From Promerops cafer (Eukaryota > Chordata > Aves > Passeriformes > Nectariniidae): 64,000 nt of DNA. A program made the position numbers and the translations under genes. The DNA is taken from positions 1,237,090 through 1,301,089 of the forward strand of contig VZSE01015287.1 of NCBI GenBank assembly GCA_013398275.1, read 5' to 3'. The notes beneath the pieces were generated by a model, which saw nothing but the letters and a program-made list of their open reading frames with translations, did not search any database and had not been told where the DNA came from. Shown in pieces: positions 52,572-64,000 of the stretch; position 1 is the stretch's first letter; each line of letters starts with the position of its first letter.

Positions 52572-53139
52572 TCCACAGAAATTATTTTCTGCTTATTTGA
52601 TTTGATTCTACTGAGGAAATTCATTTAATGTATAAAAAAAAAAAATTTTAAAAGGCTTGTTCCAATCCTTTTACCACTGGTATCTCTGCAGCAGCATGCT
52701 ATATGTTTAGCTATTCCTGAATAATGTATTTATTTAGCAGCTGCTCAGCCTCAGAATGGTGAAGGTTAAGGAGTGGTACAGCTCTCTTTACAGGGTAGTC
52801 TCTCCATCTTTTGTCTTAAGCAGTTTTCAGCAACACTTTTTGTTTTCAATGAGCATCTGTGCATTTCAATGAGTAAATACAGAAAAGTTCATTTTCCAAA
52901 ACAGAGTCCTTAATGTCTTGCATGGAGGTCAGTTTATCTTGAAATGCATGAATGTAATCTATATAATGTTTGTTTTAACCTGTCTCACAAATAATCAATT
53001 TTTCAGTCTTTTAAAAGAATCAAGAGGGTCTGAGGTCTTATCTTTTTTTGTTGGTTTTGTGTTTCTGGGACTGAACTGTTTCATTATCCCTAATTATATG
53101 ATGAGCTACTTAGAAAATAAAAGGCACACAGAAAAATAG
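52572..53139. other. Unique AT-rich non-coding DNA
   Basis: Nothing recognised except a short poly-A near 52634. The 73-codon plus frame at 52918-53139 has a hydrophobic middle but matches no family. Confidence 0.5.
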
Positions 53140-53500
53140 CTTGAAAAGAACAAAAATAGCCCGACAGTTAATTATGTTAAAAATACCAAACACTTGTCAG
53201 CATTCCATTAACATATTAATGAGGGGGAAATAACCCTCATCTGTCTCAAAAAAAAAAAAAAAAAGGAAAAAAGTTGCTTTAAAAAAAAATCCCAACCTAG
53301 TTTGTAAATTTTGCACCCTGAAAGACACGGGTAATTTCTCCTCATTAAAATCCTACTAACTGGGTACCTAAGAGTTACCAAGTGTGAAGAGAACAGCGAG
53401 GCTTCTTCTCTGGTTGTTATTCAGCTAATGTCCTGGAGGAAGATTAATTAGACCACAGGACCTTATTTTAATAGGACTCATTAGAGCAATAGATCTGTAA
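53140..53500. promoter_or_regulatory. Possible conserved non-coding element split by a poly-A run
   Basis: Sequence on both sides of an A17 run (53248-53264) holds TTAATTATG, CATTAACATATTAATGAG, CTCATTAAAATCC, GATTAATTAGACC and ACTCATTAGAG, a dense group of homeodomain-type cores with CAGCTAAT and CATCTG words. No transposon signature is present. Conservation is guessed from composition, not measured. Confidence 0.25.
53248..53264. repeat. Poly-A run (A17)
   Basis: Seventeen uninterrupted A residues after CTGTCTC. No AATAAA precedes it within 60 bases, so it is not called as a retrocopy tail. Confidence 0.85.
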
Positions 53501-55851
53501 GGGAAGGGAATGGAGGCTGGACAGCTGTGATTTGTGGGGTGATTTCTCCCACATGGCATAGAAATTGCTCTCAGTCTGCATTCATTTTCTCAGCTTAGTT
53601 TCTTCTTATTCCTGTGATGAGGTCATATCCTGGGCCAGGCAGGTAAGAAGGATGAACCCCAGACCTGATCCCTCTTTTGATTTGGAGGGTTGTTAAGCCA
53701 TGCTCTTGGCAGCAGTGAGAGGAAAATGGCTCTCCTGGGCTCTTGCAGGGAGTGACAGAACAATGAGGAAAGCAGTGTGGCTGCACTGGCCTAGCAGACA
53801 GCAATACCTGCACTAAGGATGTAATGAGAGTTTAATCTATTTTTATACAGATATTGCAGTGCTGACATATTAGTCTTTTCACAGTCCTCCAAAAGGTTAA
53901 CATTTCTCCTAGCTCTTGAAACAATATTAAAAAGCTACAGTGATTTCACTGTACTGTCAATGGTATTTAATTAAGAAAAAATGCTGGAAATTCAGATGGG
54001 AAAAAGTAGAAAAAACTTCGTTTTGAAAAGCTAAATGATTTACATCTGTTCCCTACATAGAAAAATAAATTTTGTACACCAAAAATAACTTCCATTTTAT
54101 ATGTGTGTGTATATATATATATGTGTGCCTGTGTCTGTGTGTACTGGAAATAACTAATTAATAGTTCTAAATATTCTTATATCTCATGAAGAGAAATTAC
54201 TAGAGTCACTTCTGTCTTTGACCAATATATTCTGTAATTATCTGTCACAGGAACAGATTTGCCTGTTTTAATCTGTAGCTGTCCTTCCCATGCTTTGAAT
54301 AAAAATGAAAACAAACCTTACATCCAGAGTATGTTGATTTATGAATACCAAAGAGCAAAAAACTAAAAGCAAAACCAAGGAAAAACAAAATAAAAACCAC
54401 CAACCTGTGATCTTTATTCCTTTAGGTAGCTAAATGATCTTTTGGCAGTCTAAGCATGTCACTGAGCAAGACTGTTGAGGGAAAGTGCACTTCATCGTGG
54501 ACCTTCTCTATGCCTTCACATATGAGTAGACTTTCTTAGGGATTTAATGCTGCAACTTCAACAATTCATCTGAATATCCCTTCCTCAACACTTCTCTATT
54601 TCACTTCTTGAAAAGTGTCCTACCCTGCTGCAAACATGTGACCTGTTAGGTCATATTTGACTGAAGTATTACAAGTTCAACATCGTAGTAGCTGCTCTGC
54701 TATGTGCTGATGGATGCAGCAGAGGTCTGCTCTACTTTCTAGTTGCCATGCCTATTGATTACCAAATGAAAATAAGCTTAAGACCTATTTGTAGAAGGTC
54801 TCTGCAGCCCAGAAGAACATCTGCTGATGATCCATATTTTTATCATGCTTTGAACACCAAAAAAAAACAGTGACATTTTTTAAAGATTTGGGGTCTGTGA
54901 TGTACTAAGTCTATACCCCATAGACTTTGCCTTTCTCAGAGAGGTTTCTGGGGCTCACATACAAAGCAGTGTATCTTACAGATGATGGAGACAGTGGTGA
55001 CTGTATGCTACAGCCACTAAAACTCAGCAGTTAATGTATCACTCTGCACAAGATGTTACATTTTTTTCTATTCTATGTAATTAAAAATGACATCTACTAG
55101 CTTTTTATTTTTGACCACTGCAGCCATAGAAAGACCATTCTTTTAATTAAAAAAACAGTCTAAAAGTACACTGTGAATAATACTCATTCATTAGCATCCA
55201 ATAATTGACACTTTGCTCTGTCTGCATATCTTTACAAGGACATTTTTGTGGCCCCAGCTTTTGAAGCACTCTACTGAAACAATCATAGCTACCATTTAGA
55301 CGAGAAACAAACTAGGGTTTTATTACTTTACTTTTCCAAACAGATTACATGATGGAAAATTGCAGCTCATGGAAATACTTTTTGAAAGATACAAAGAGAG
55401 GCAGACTTTATATTTTGAGGAAATGAACTAGCTAGATTTCCAAACGAAAGGCTTGTTTTATGCTGCAATCCATTGCTTGTTTAACTGCTTATATATGTTT
55501 CCAGCATTTGAAATGATACAATATACAGCTATAGCCAAACCATAAGATGTACAAATTAAACTAGTAAATATCATGCTGAATTCAGAATGATAGTCATAGA
55601 CATTTATAATCTCCAGCAACAAGTTTCTCGGGCTGCCAAATGTTTTTACTTTAAAATGAATGTCAAGGATTTATCTATATTTGTTCTTAGACACACTGCA
55701 GGAGTGCAATGCATTCTTTATTTGCAAACTGTAGGAAATTTTTCTGAGTAAATACATAAATTGGCACAGTCTATCTTAATGGAAAACCTATTATTTTAAT
55801 TACTAGGGGGTGGTGTACCCTTTTGCTTTGGATTTTTTGAATTAGTAATTA
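53501..55851. other. AT-rich gene-free DNA
   Basis: No supported gene. A mixed TG/TA microsatellite lies at 54100-54142. The 72-codon minus frame at 53595-53813 is unrecognised. Confidence 0.5.
54100..54142. repeat. Mixed (TG)n/(TA)n microsatellite
   Basis: TATGTGTGTGTATATATATA is followed by TATGTGTGCCTGTGTCTGTG, an alternating purine-pyrimidine tract with two interruptions. Confidence 0.85.
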
Positions 55852-56667
55852 ATGACTTCATCACAAATAAATCCCCATTTATTTCTTTCATTTCAGGGAA
55901 TTAAAATGAAGATAACTCATTTTGGAGAATTTTCAGTATTACCCCAGGGTTATCAGAAGGACAAACAGTACCATATGGGAGTGAGGAGGCAGGATGCAGG
56001 TTTAGGAACAACTGAAGCCAGAGAAAACTTAAATGTGAAATTATATACACAAACATTTCTGATTATTGGTATTAACGACTGTTCGTCTTGCAAACTCTGT
56101 TGCCGAGAACTAGAGGACATCTTCACCAATAAACTAGATGTACAACTTGGTCACTGGAGGAAAAAAGAAGAAAAAAAATCCACAGCACAAGAATAAAAGA
56201 AACCTGGTTAGCAGACATGTCAAGCCCTGGATAGTATCATAAAGAAATTGTCCAGTTTTTCTTTACAGATACCAAAACTTCTCCAGCAGGCTTAGTTTTA
56301 GAGCCCTTCCTTCGCCTTTGCCTGTCCCTACTCCAAGTAACATCAGAGCTACTCCAGCAGGAAATCTTTTCCTTTTATTTGATGTTGGTGTAACTGGTCC
56401 TTGGACGGACTAAATCATAATAGCTCTTTAGACTCAAAATTATTTTGGGTAGCTGGCACTCATTTGGATTTGCTTCCTCTAGAGAGATGGAAAAGACAAT
56501 TCCAGTTTTTCAAATACACTGTATTCCCATTAAATATTACCCAAGCTTTAAATGTAAACAGAAAGTTTAATCAAGCAAACAGATACATTCTGGCTTGTAA
56601 ACTGGAAAGCATGTGTATGAAAGAGCAACATTTAAGTAAAAGAGAAAGTAAAACAAAAAAAGAGTAG
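55852..56667 (+). other. Unrecognised region with two open frames in one phase
   Basis: Two plus-strand frames (55852-56196, 114 codons, and 56401-56667, 88 codons) lie in the same reading phase. They are separated by about 200 bases carrying stops at 56194, 56209 and later. The first contains a possible splice acceptor, a pyrimidine-rich run ending TTTCATTTCAG at 55898, followed by an in-frame ATG. Its middle has closely spaced Cys residues (CSSCKLCC) and it ends Lys/Glu-rich. I do not recognise either frame. Options are a decayed gene or retroelement, a long non-coding or 3' untranslated exon, or chance. Confidence 0.25.
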
Positions 56668-57094
56668 AAAGAAAAAAAATCTCAAAATCTACCCAAAATC
56701 AGTCTATTCCTCCAGCTGCTGCTCAAGATCTTGATGAGGTTTTTCTCAAGCAAGTACTTAAGGAAACAGTTAAAAAACATCCTGCCTTTGCAGGAGTTGG
56801 TGTTATGAATTTATGACGTATGGACCACCAAGAATTTTTCAGCAGATAAGCTGCATTTTTTGAAGCAAATTGAAAAGGGCTATGTTTTTAGTTACTTTTG
56901 TAGTCCTGTTAGGAATAGTTCATGCAAATTATTCACTAAAGTGTTGTCTTTTAAAGTGGACTCCTGCCTTGGGTTTTCAGTTCCTTGTTGGAACCTAAGA
57001 GTTTGCTTGCACTAGAGTGCAGTCATTTCTTAGTGTTTTAAAACTTTTCTCTTTTGGGTGAATGTAGGTTTTTTTCTTTTATTTTGTTTTGTAC

Positions 57095-57098
<4 letters not shown>
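56668..57098. other. Continuation of the unrecognised region
   Basis: No supported gene. Directly after the second frame there is another AT-rich stretch with short open segments, leading to the (AC)n run. Nothing definite is seen. Confidence 0.4.

Positions 57099-57136
<38 letters not shown>
57099..57136. repeat. (AC)n microsatellite
   Basis: Nineteen uninterrupted AC units, followed by ATATGTATA. The ORF through it gives a His-Thr repeat and is not a gene. Confidence 0.97.
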
Positions 57137-57140
<4 letters not shown>

Positions 57141-60100
57141 GTATATTTATGATACCATCTTGTGCTTCACTGCTGCTTTGTTTGGGTATTATATTTTTAA
57201 TAATCACCCGAGGGTCTTTGAAATACTGACCCTTTTACATGTTTTAACCTTTTCTTCTTCAAAAGTCAGTTGAGTTTCAGCTCTTTATTTAACACTTGGG
57301 GTTTTTTTTAAACCACTGTTCTTTATTTATTTTAAGTTTAGGGGGATTTTTTTTATTTTTTGCCTTTTCTTTCTAGCATTCTCTTTTAGAAGACTACACA
57401 GAAATTATTCCTATATTCTGCTGGTTTTAGGAAGTTCCAAGTGACCTTACATTAAGTGTAAACAAAAGTGTTATTCTTATCCCTTGTAGTGATGGTGGCA
57501 ATTTTGCACCAGCAGAATGCAATTCTAGACATCAATTTTAGACATTTTTCCCCTTTTCTTGATTCATACAATGATTTGAAGCTTTATTCTGCTACCTCTC
57601 TAGCAGTGGTATGGGAACATAAGCCAAACCACACCTTGTAGTTACATGGTTGATTTTTTAATCTCTGAGATGATAGAGAGCACTACATATGTTGAACTCT
57701 TTCAATTCAAAGAGAAGGCATAACACCCTGACATTTTAAGCAGAAATCACCATGTATAAAGATGTGCCTGAAAGTAGGAATAGAAGTTAGAAAATTAGGC
57801 AAACATTTCTGCAGACAGAACATGAGAAAGGACTTCTTTCTGTTCCTGAGAGCCTAATTTTCAAGTTACTATAGTACAAGCTATGACTGCATTTATGTAC
57901 CTTGTCTATGTCCTTAATTGGTCATGACTCCAGCACTAAATTATGGAAGATGATTATCTTCCATAAAGGCAAGAAATGTAGACAGGGTACAGAAAAGGAA
58001 GGATTTAACAAATGGCTGTGACAGGGTAACAAGTCATTGATCTCACTTATTACTGTTATAAACAGAAAGCAAGAATTTGTGCTACCCTAACTAGGTATGA
58101 ATGCAGTATTTGGACCTTATTTTATAAGACTGTCTGAAATATTTTACTTTTGCTGCTAATATGTCTCAGGTACAGTGTTCAAACCAATGCTTTTTGTGAC
58201 ATAGATCCCAAAATCCGATCTTCATGATTCTGCACTCTCAGTTTTGTGGCAAAATTATGCTTCAGTAAAATCAACTAGCTAGGCTAAAAAGGCTGTCTTC
58301 ACACACTGGTACGGCAATAATTTTTGTCTGGTTCAGAGACTGATTTTTCTCTAAGAGTTTTTTGGAAAATGTGTCCTACACATTGCATCAATTCACAGGT
58401 CCCTTCCAGTGATGTGTTAATTCCCAAAATTATTTGTAAGGACAGACAGCATTGAATGCATTGGTTGTTTATTCTCTGTCTGCAATTTTTTTTGCATGGA
58501 CTCTAAACTCAGATGTTCCAAATCTGCAGGCAGTTAATCTGTATGGACAGCCTGGCTTGAGTCATCAAGGAGCATGGGGTGAGGCAAACTACAATTCTGA
58601 ATGCATCAATAATATGATACACACTACCAGCCATATGTGCATAAATTTTGAAGAAAAAAAATTATCATTAGATCAACTGCAATATCCTCTAATTATCAAC
58701 AGTGCAAGTTTGATGAGGATCTTCTGTGAATTAAACACTCATGCCTGCTGGTCAGGAAATATGATCATTTGTTATTTTTACAGGAAACTTTCCTGATACC
58801 ATAATTCTGTGATTTTAAAAAAATAGTTTATGAAGAATATGCAAGAAAAAATATATTAGGGTTTCACAACAATTAAGTTATATACTTTATGTGGTTGAAA
58901 ATATCTAGATAAGGAAAAAGTGTGTGAATTTTTTCCATTGCATATTCATGGGATTTTTTAATTGAGTACCTACTTAATCAAAGACAAATTAGACCCTGTA
59001 TGATTCTAATTACAGGGCTACTACAACTACCACAGTGTCTAAATTCAAACATCTTGAATTAATCAATCTTTCCACACTGCATATTTGAACAGATTTTCTT
59101 AACATGACTGTATTTTTAAATGAAATGGATAGGCTGCTGCAATGCCCTGCTCAGGTTCAGTCTGGAGAACAAAAGGGTAGAATGGTACAATGACATCTTC
59201 CAGACACTGAGTCATGCTAGTTCTTGAGTGGTTTGCTATGTGGTGTTTCTAAATGAATCCCGAGGACATTGTGACTACCCCGAAGTACTCCTGTGCATGA
59301 CTGAAAAAGGCACCTGGATTTTATACAATTACAAGCATATTCAGCAAGGCAGCTCCTGGCTTCAGGGTACAAGGATGGCTTGTTACCCATCACATTAGAT
59401 ACAGCTACTTTTTCTAATGTCCTCATGGACGATTTTGCATTTAGGAGCAAAGAATGAAGACTGGGTATGATTTTTTTCTTTTTTTTCCCCAAAGTACAAA
59501 AGAATTCAGATATTTTTCTTGTAAAAAGGGCACACTTAGAAATTAATCTACATCCAGAATCTTTCTTCCAAGTAAATGAAGAGTTGAGTTAAGACAATGT
59601 AAAATACATCCAATTAACATCAAATGAAAATGAAACTTTTTTAGTAATCAGAAGTGTCATGCACTACTGTACCTCCAACAGATAACAAGACACTTTTTCT
59701 AAATTATGCTCTCCTAGTAGAAGTGTCTTGAATAGTCATGTATTAGGTGTATAGTATGTGATGAAAAAAATAATTCTGTGTATCTGAAATTAAAATACAT
59801 TTCTATTGAAATTGAAATACATGTCTATACAGCATGATTTTTTCTGTTAAACTGAAACAGGGAGGCAAATTTTCAGGACTCTTTAGTTTATAGACCTTAA
59901 AAAGGTGAAAAAATGGACCTGTTCTCACCCAGCAACTCAATGACAGTGATGTCACATCTCTGCTGTGAAGTGGGAGGCATCTCAGGGGCTCATGCCTTCC
60001 ATGATGACTGTCCATGCTGGAGATGCCTGCCCAGACTCAGGATGTTATTGAGCTCTGTGCACTGCACTAGAACATTGGCTTCTGCTTTGGCCTGCACCAT

Positions 60101-62317
60101 AGTGCCTGTGAAGCTTTTGGCTCCAGGGGCACCAAAACCATCACTTTTTGTAAGAGATTACTTAGGAAAAAGTAAGCAGCATCTACTTGCAATTTTCCTG
60201 CAATGTAAAGAAATAGTATAATAATACCTTTCTTTCTTTTTTCTCTTGCAAATATAATGCAGTAATTCAAAGGAGATATCATTTGGATACTGTCAGTTGC
60301 GACTCCTGGACTGAGATGTGGGAAAGATCAGAGTTCGTCTGTCTGTCCATTTAAGCCTATGAAAATATTACAGTTGTCTCAAATGGAAAGAAGGTTTTTC
60401 CTCCTTCATCCCATTGACATGATGAGGGAAACCCAGATCATTGCTAGTATGTCAGTTTTAGAACTCATCTAATTTATAACAAATTAATATCTGCATGTAG
60501 ATGACCAAGCTACAAAGATCCTTTAAGAAGGAATGCATTTTCATTTTTTTGTCTTGCCTAAAAGCATGTTTTTCAACCTCTGTTTCTCAAATACTGTATA
60601 TCAGATTCTGGAATGGAAGCTGTCAGCCCCTTCCATGCATGTGGATGGGCTCCTTGAGGATACCACATACGGATTCTGCAAAAGACATTAGTAAAAGAAA
60701 GAAAAAACTTGCCATTTCTCTTTTTGCTCATCATTTTCATTCTTTTGAGAGGAGATGTACATAAGCTCTGTTTCTATCTGTTTTTAGTTGCCAACCCAGT
60801 AGTGGAAATGTGGGTTGATAACAGTGTACTGGGCTACTTGGGCCACTGATATAGATTGAAAGGTGCTTCTTATTTTCTCAAGTTTAAATACTTTGTGGCA
60901 ATCAATCCTTGTTTGCTCAGGTGCCAGTAACCCATTGCTTCTTCACTTTTGGGAGCAAATCAACAGGGCCAGGGAACTGTTTAGAACAGATGGAGCTGGA
61001 CCGATGAGCAAAATTAGAAAGTCAAGATATGATCTGAAAAGTCTGCATAACAGCATAGCCTACAGTACATGAATTAATTACCTGACAGATAGATTTATTT
61101 TTCTTTCTGAAAAGATTTCTTAGAGCATTTCTTAATGCCACAAAATACCTCCACTCTAGTCCATTAACAGGACTGAAAGACCAACAGTGAACAATTAATT
61201 TTTATTCTTTTTCCATGGTGAAAAATTCAGTCACACTCCCTTAACAATTTGAGAAGCTGGGTTAAATACAGGATCTGATATTATTCACAAAATTGTGGTG
61301 ATAAAAGGGACAGCCTGATTAAAGGAGTAAGGAGAATGAATATCAGGTAATGAAAAATCCATTGTAGAGGATAAACTGAAAAGGTTTGCTACTATAAAGA
61401 AATTCTGTTTTGTTCTAATTCTGCTTATTCAGAACTTGCACCTATTGTTAATTCAGACTGACAAACATTTCATTTTGTTTTGCATTTCTTTGGAGCTTTA
61501 AAATTTACAAAAAACCACAACATTTTCTAGGTTGCTTTCAAAAGCCTCAGTTAACCCTCTTGCAATTCCTTGAGTATATGACAAGGAAAAATATTTATGT
61601 ATATTTGGTTTCTGTTCTGACTTAATAACAAATGGCCTGATTAATGATAATTGATGACATTTAGCAGTTCTGATCCACTAGCCACCAAATCCTTAGCGAG
61701 CTAGTAACCACTGAGATATACATGTCAAGAAAGCCTCATATTTCAGTTTAGAGAATAAAAATGTCACAGAAGACAAACCTCAGGCTATTTATAGAACAGA
61801 TATTTCACAGTAAGGTTTATATTAGTGACTGTTTTCCTGTGAGAGTTATCAGGAGAAGCTGAAAGCACTCTGTGCCAGTAAAGAGGTGCTGGGGAGAAAA
61901 CCAGGGAATTTGAAGGGATGCACAATGCAGACACAGGTGGCAGGCAAGGCAGTGCCCTGGAATAGCTGCTGATGGCTGAGATACATCAATGTTTACATGC
62001 CCAGGAAGATACCTTATCCTTGATTACCAAAATTTATCAAACACTGAAGTCAGTATCAACTATTTTTGTGTAGATGAAGAGTAGAGAGAAGAACACGCTA
62101 CTCCAGAGGTTTTAGTTTACATCTAATTACAAGTCTGAGAGATAGCAGACCAACTGAAAGGCAAGCAAAGTGCGAGAAGGCTGGCATAAACTGCTTTAAA
62201 TCACACTTCTCCACTGCATGAGTAGTGACTACTTTGCTGAGTGAGCTGCTTTCAGCCCAAAGCCAGGTTTAACCCCTATCAGAGCACCACTGGAAGTCTG
62301 CTGAAAAGAATACCTAG
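57137..62317. other. AT-rich gene-free DNA
   Basis: No supported gene. Frames at 58452-58796 (114 codons, plus) and 59913-60221 (102 codons, plus) are unrecognised; the second lies in a more GC-rich block (about 59915-60150). No transposon could be identified. Confidence 0.5.
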
Positions 62318-62755
62318 AAGAAGCTAATGAAGGGTCTACAGAACAAGTTGTATGAGGAGTAGCTGAGGGAGCTGGGGTTATTTAACCTGGGGAAAAGGAG
62401 GCTCAAAGGGGACCTTATCACCCTCTACAAATTCCTGAAAGGAGATTGTAGCCAGGTGGGGGTCAGTCTCCTCTACCAGGTAACAAGTGACAGGATGAGG
62501 GGAAACAAACTCAACAGGCTCCAGGGGAGGTTTAGGTATATATATTAAAAAAAATTCTTCACCAAAAAGGGTTGTTTAGTACTGGAACAGGCTGCCCAGA
62601 GAAGTGGAGGAGTCACCATCCCTGGAGGTATTTAGAAGATATGTACATTTGACGTGTAAGAACGTGGTTTATTGGTGGGCTTGGCAGTACTTGGTTAATG
62701 GCTGGACTTGATGACCTTAAGGGCTTTCCCAACATAAACAATTCTAAGAGATTTT
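62318..62755 (+). mobile_element. CR1 LINE 3' part, plus orientation
   Basis: The plus strand reads in CR1 sense: AGCTGAGGGAGCTGGGGTTA, TTTAACCTGGGGAAAAGGAG, AACAGGCTGCCCAGAGAAGT and CACCATCCCTGGAGGTATTT, ending in CAATTCTAAGAGATTTT, a mutated terminal repeat. About 440 bp of the ORF2 C-terminal coding and 3' untranslated region remain, with the reading frame destroyed. It is the only CR1 copy here in plus orientation. The short minus-strand frames over it are antisense and not genes. The 5' edge is approximate. Confidence 0.93.
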
Positions 62756-64000
62756 GAATATGCATTTTCCCTCTCTGCTTTCGCTCCTGTAGCTTTTGAA
62801 GGCTTGTTTTTTTCCCCTGAGTTTGCACTGGTCACCAGTGTGTGCAGCTTAGGCAGGTTTAGGCTGCTCTGTGCAGCTGCAAGTTCTTTTCCCTGGCAGA
62901 CCATCAGTGGCCAGGGACTCCTGCCAGCACTGTGCTAGCATTACACCTGGATCAATCCTTTCTTGCTAGTGTAGGGGTGTAAAAGGCAACAGAAAATCTG
63001 GTGAATGTACCTGTAGTTTGCTCTAGACAAATGAGGAAACCAAAGACAGTACATAACCCTGAGTGGCAGACCTTGATATGTGCAGCAGAAATTGAATTGC
63101 TTACGACAAGTGAATTTTCAAAGGACCTGATTGTGTGTGACAACGGCAAGGGGAATGACAAACAAGTTTGCTCATCTGTGTCCAAACTCATGACAAGGCA
63201 TATATGGGCTGCTGAAAACTCAGCTAGCTGAGACTGTCGAAAGAGCATATCAGTGTTATTTCTGGTGTTCTCAGATCAGAAGCTGATGCAAACTGACAAG
63301 CACTGAGTTTGCCTGTAAGGGTTCATATCTCCAGTGATTTTAGTCAGCTTAAGTGAGCTCTTCTTCCTGTATTTGCGTCACTGTCTTCTGTTTCATTCGG
63401 ACAGCATTGGGACACAAATTAAAGAGGTGGGTTTATTAGTGATACTTACCACTAATATGTCTGTAGGAAACTTATACTAGCAGAATGTGAAAAGTGACAT
63501 ATTGCTCTCAGAATACCAGATGATGCAGCCATTAATTGGCCTCTTGACAAAGGCAACGAGTGTATTTATAATTATGGGAACCAGAACAGGTGCCTCTGGC
63601 AGTAACACTGTTTTGTAGGTGTGCTGTACAATGGTCCCCACAGCCCTGACCTGGTACACATTCCAGCCAGTACTGTGAAGGTAAAGTCAGAGTATGTATT
63701 ATCCACTGGCACACACTGTTTTCCTCTGGAAAAAAAAAAGGCAGAGGATGGAGGAAAGAAAGCAGTTGTACTTTCTGAACTGAAGATATTCCCCCATCTG
63801 GACTGTGGGGGAATGTAAAGCAAAGCACACCTACTCCAGCTTGGAGCCAGAGATGAATGTTACTAGTCCATAAGGTGTGATGCACATCTCAGTCACTTCA
63901 GCAGAAAAACAGGGAAGGCAGTAAGTTGCAGTGACTGCAGTAAGAAAACTGAACTAGAGATGCTGAGGAACCTCACTTATCAATCAATAGAGGAGATGAA
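62756..64000. other. Non-coding DNA to the window end
   Basis: Short overlapping frames occur on both strands (for example 62952-63248 minus with 63001-63231 plus, and three overlapping minus frames at 63477-63885). Overlap on both strands and lack of any known domain argue against genes. The window ends without a recognisable feature. Confidence 0.5.

Noticed and set aside
1..64000. tRNA, rRNA, CRISPR array, bacterial operon or prophage
   Set aside because: No cloverleaf, rRNA core, regularly spaced direct repeats or gene-dense coding layout was seen on either strand; the sequence is that of a vertebrate nuclear genome.

Overview
The window looks like vertebrate, and specifically bird, nuclear DNA. 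It is AT-rich and low in CpG, and it has no bacterial-style gene packing. It carries several CR1 LINE 3' ends of the avian type, four of them in the minus orientation; the clearest minus-strand one opens with the complement of the terminal ATTCTATGATTCT sequence. It also carries an LTR whose pyrimidine-rich stretch, AATAAA and downstream block resemble passerine endogenous retroviruses. A passerine or near relative is the best guess, but I cannot name a species.

I could not support any intact protein-coding gene or RNA gene. The open reading frames are short, scattered over both strands, and match no family I recognise. The three longest (187, 164 and 161 codons) are explained by an LTR, an antisense CR1 and a pentanucleotide repeat. 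The window is therefore best read as a gene desert or the inside of a very long intron.

Layout: 1-9.2 kb is unique AT-rich DNA with one GC-rich patch holding a G-quadruplex motif (4.7-4.9 kb). CR1 remnants lie at 9.25, 17.1, 18.7 (ancient), 19.7-20.5, 52.0 and 62.3-62.8 kb. From 20.5 to 37.7 kb is mostly unique AT-rich sequence with homeodomain-type ATTA/TAAT clusters that could be conserved regulatory DNA. From 37.7 to 45.4 kb is the structurally busiest part: a (GA)n run, a ~290-bp purine tract with about 45 AAAGG units and an assembly N, one copy of an unnamed ~123-bp dispersed repeat, a probable solo LTR, a T30 run, an (ATA)n run, and a nearly perfect ~265-bp inverted duplication with a 727-bp spacer. 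The second copy of the unnamed repeat is at 52.45 kb, just after a CR1. The last 12 kb holds an (AC)n run, an unrecognised open-frame region and one plus-strand CR1.

The most interesting items are the inverted duplication at 44184-45436, whose 243-bp core is identical between arms, and the unnamed repeat pair at 40992 and 52449. I saw no evidence of an undescribed multi-gene system.
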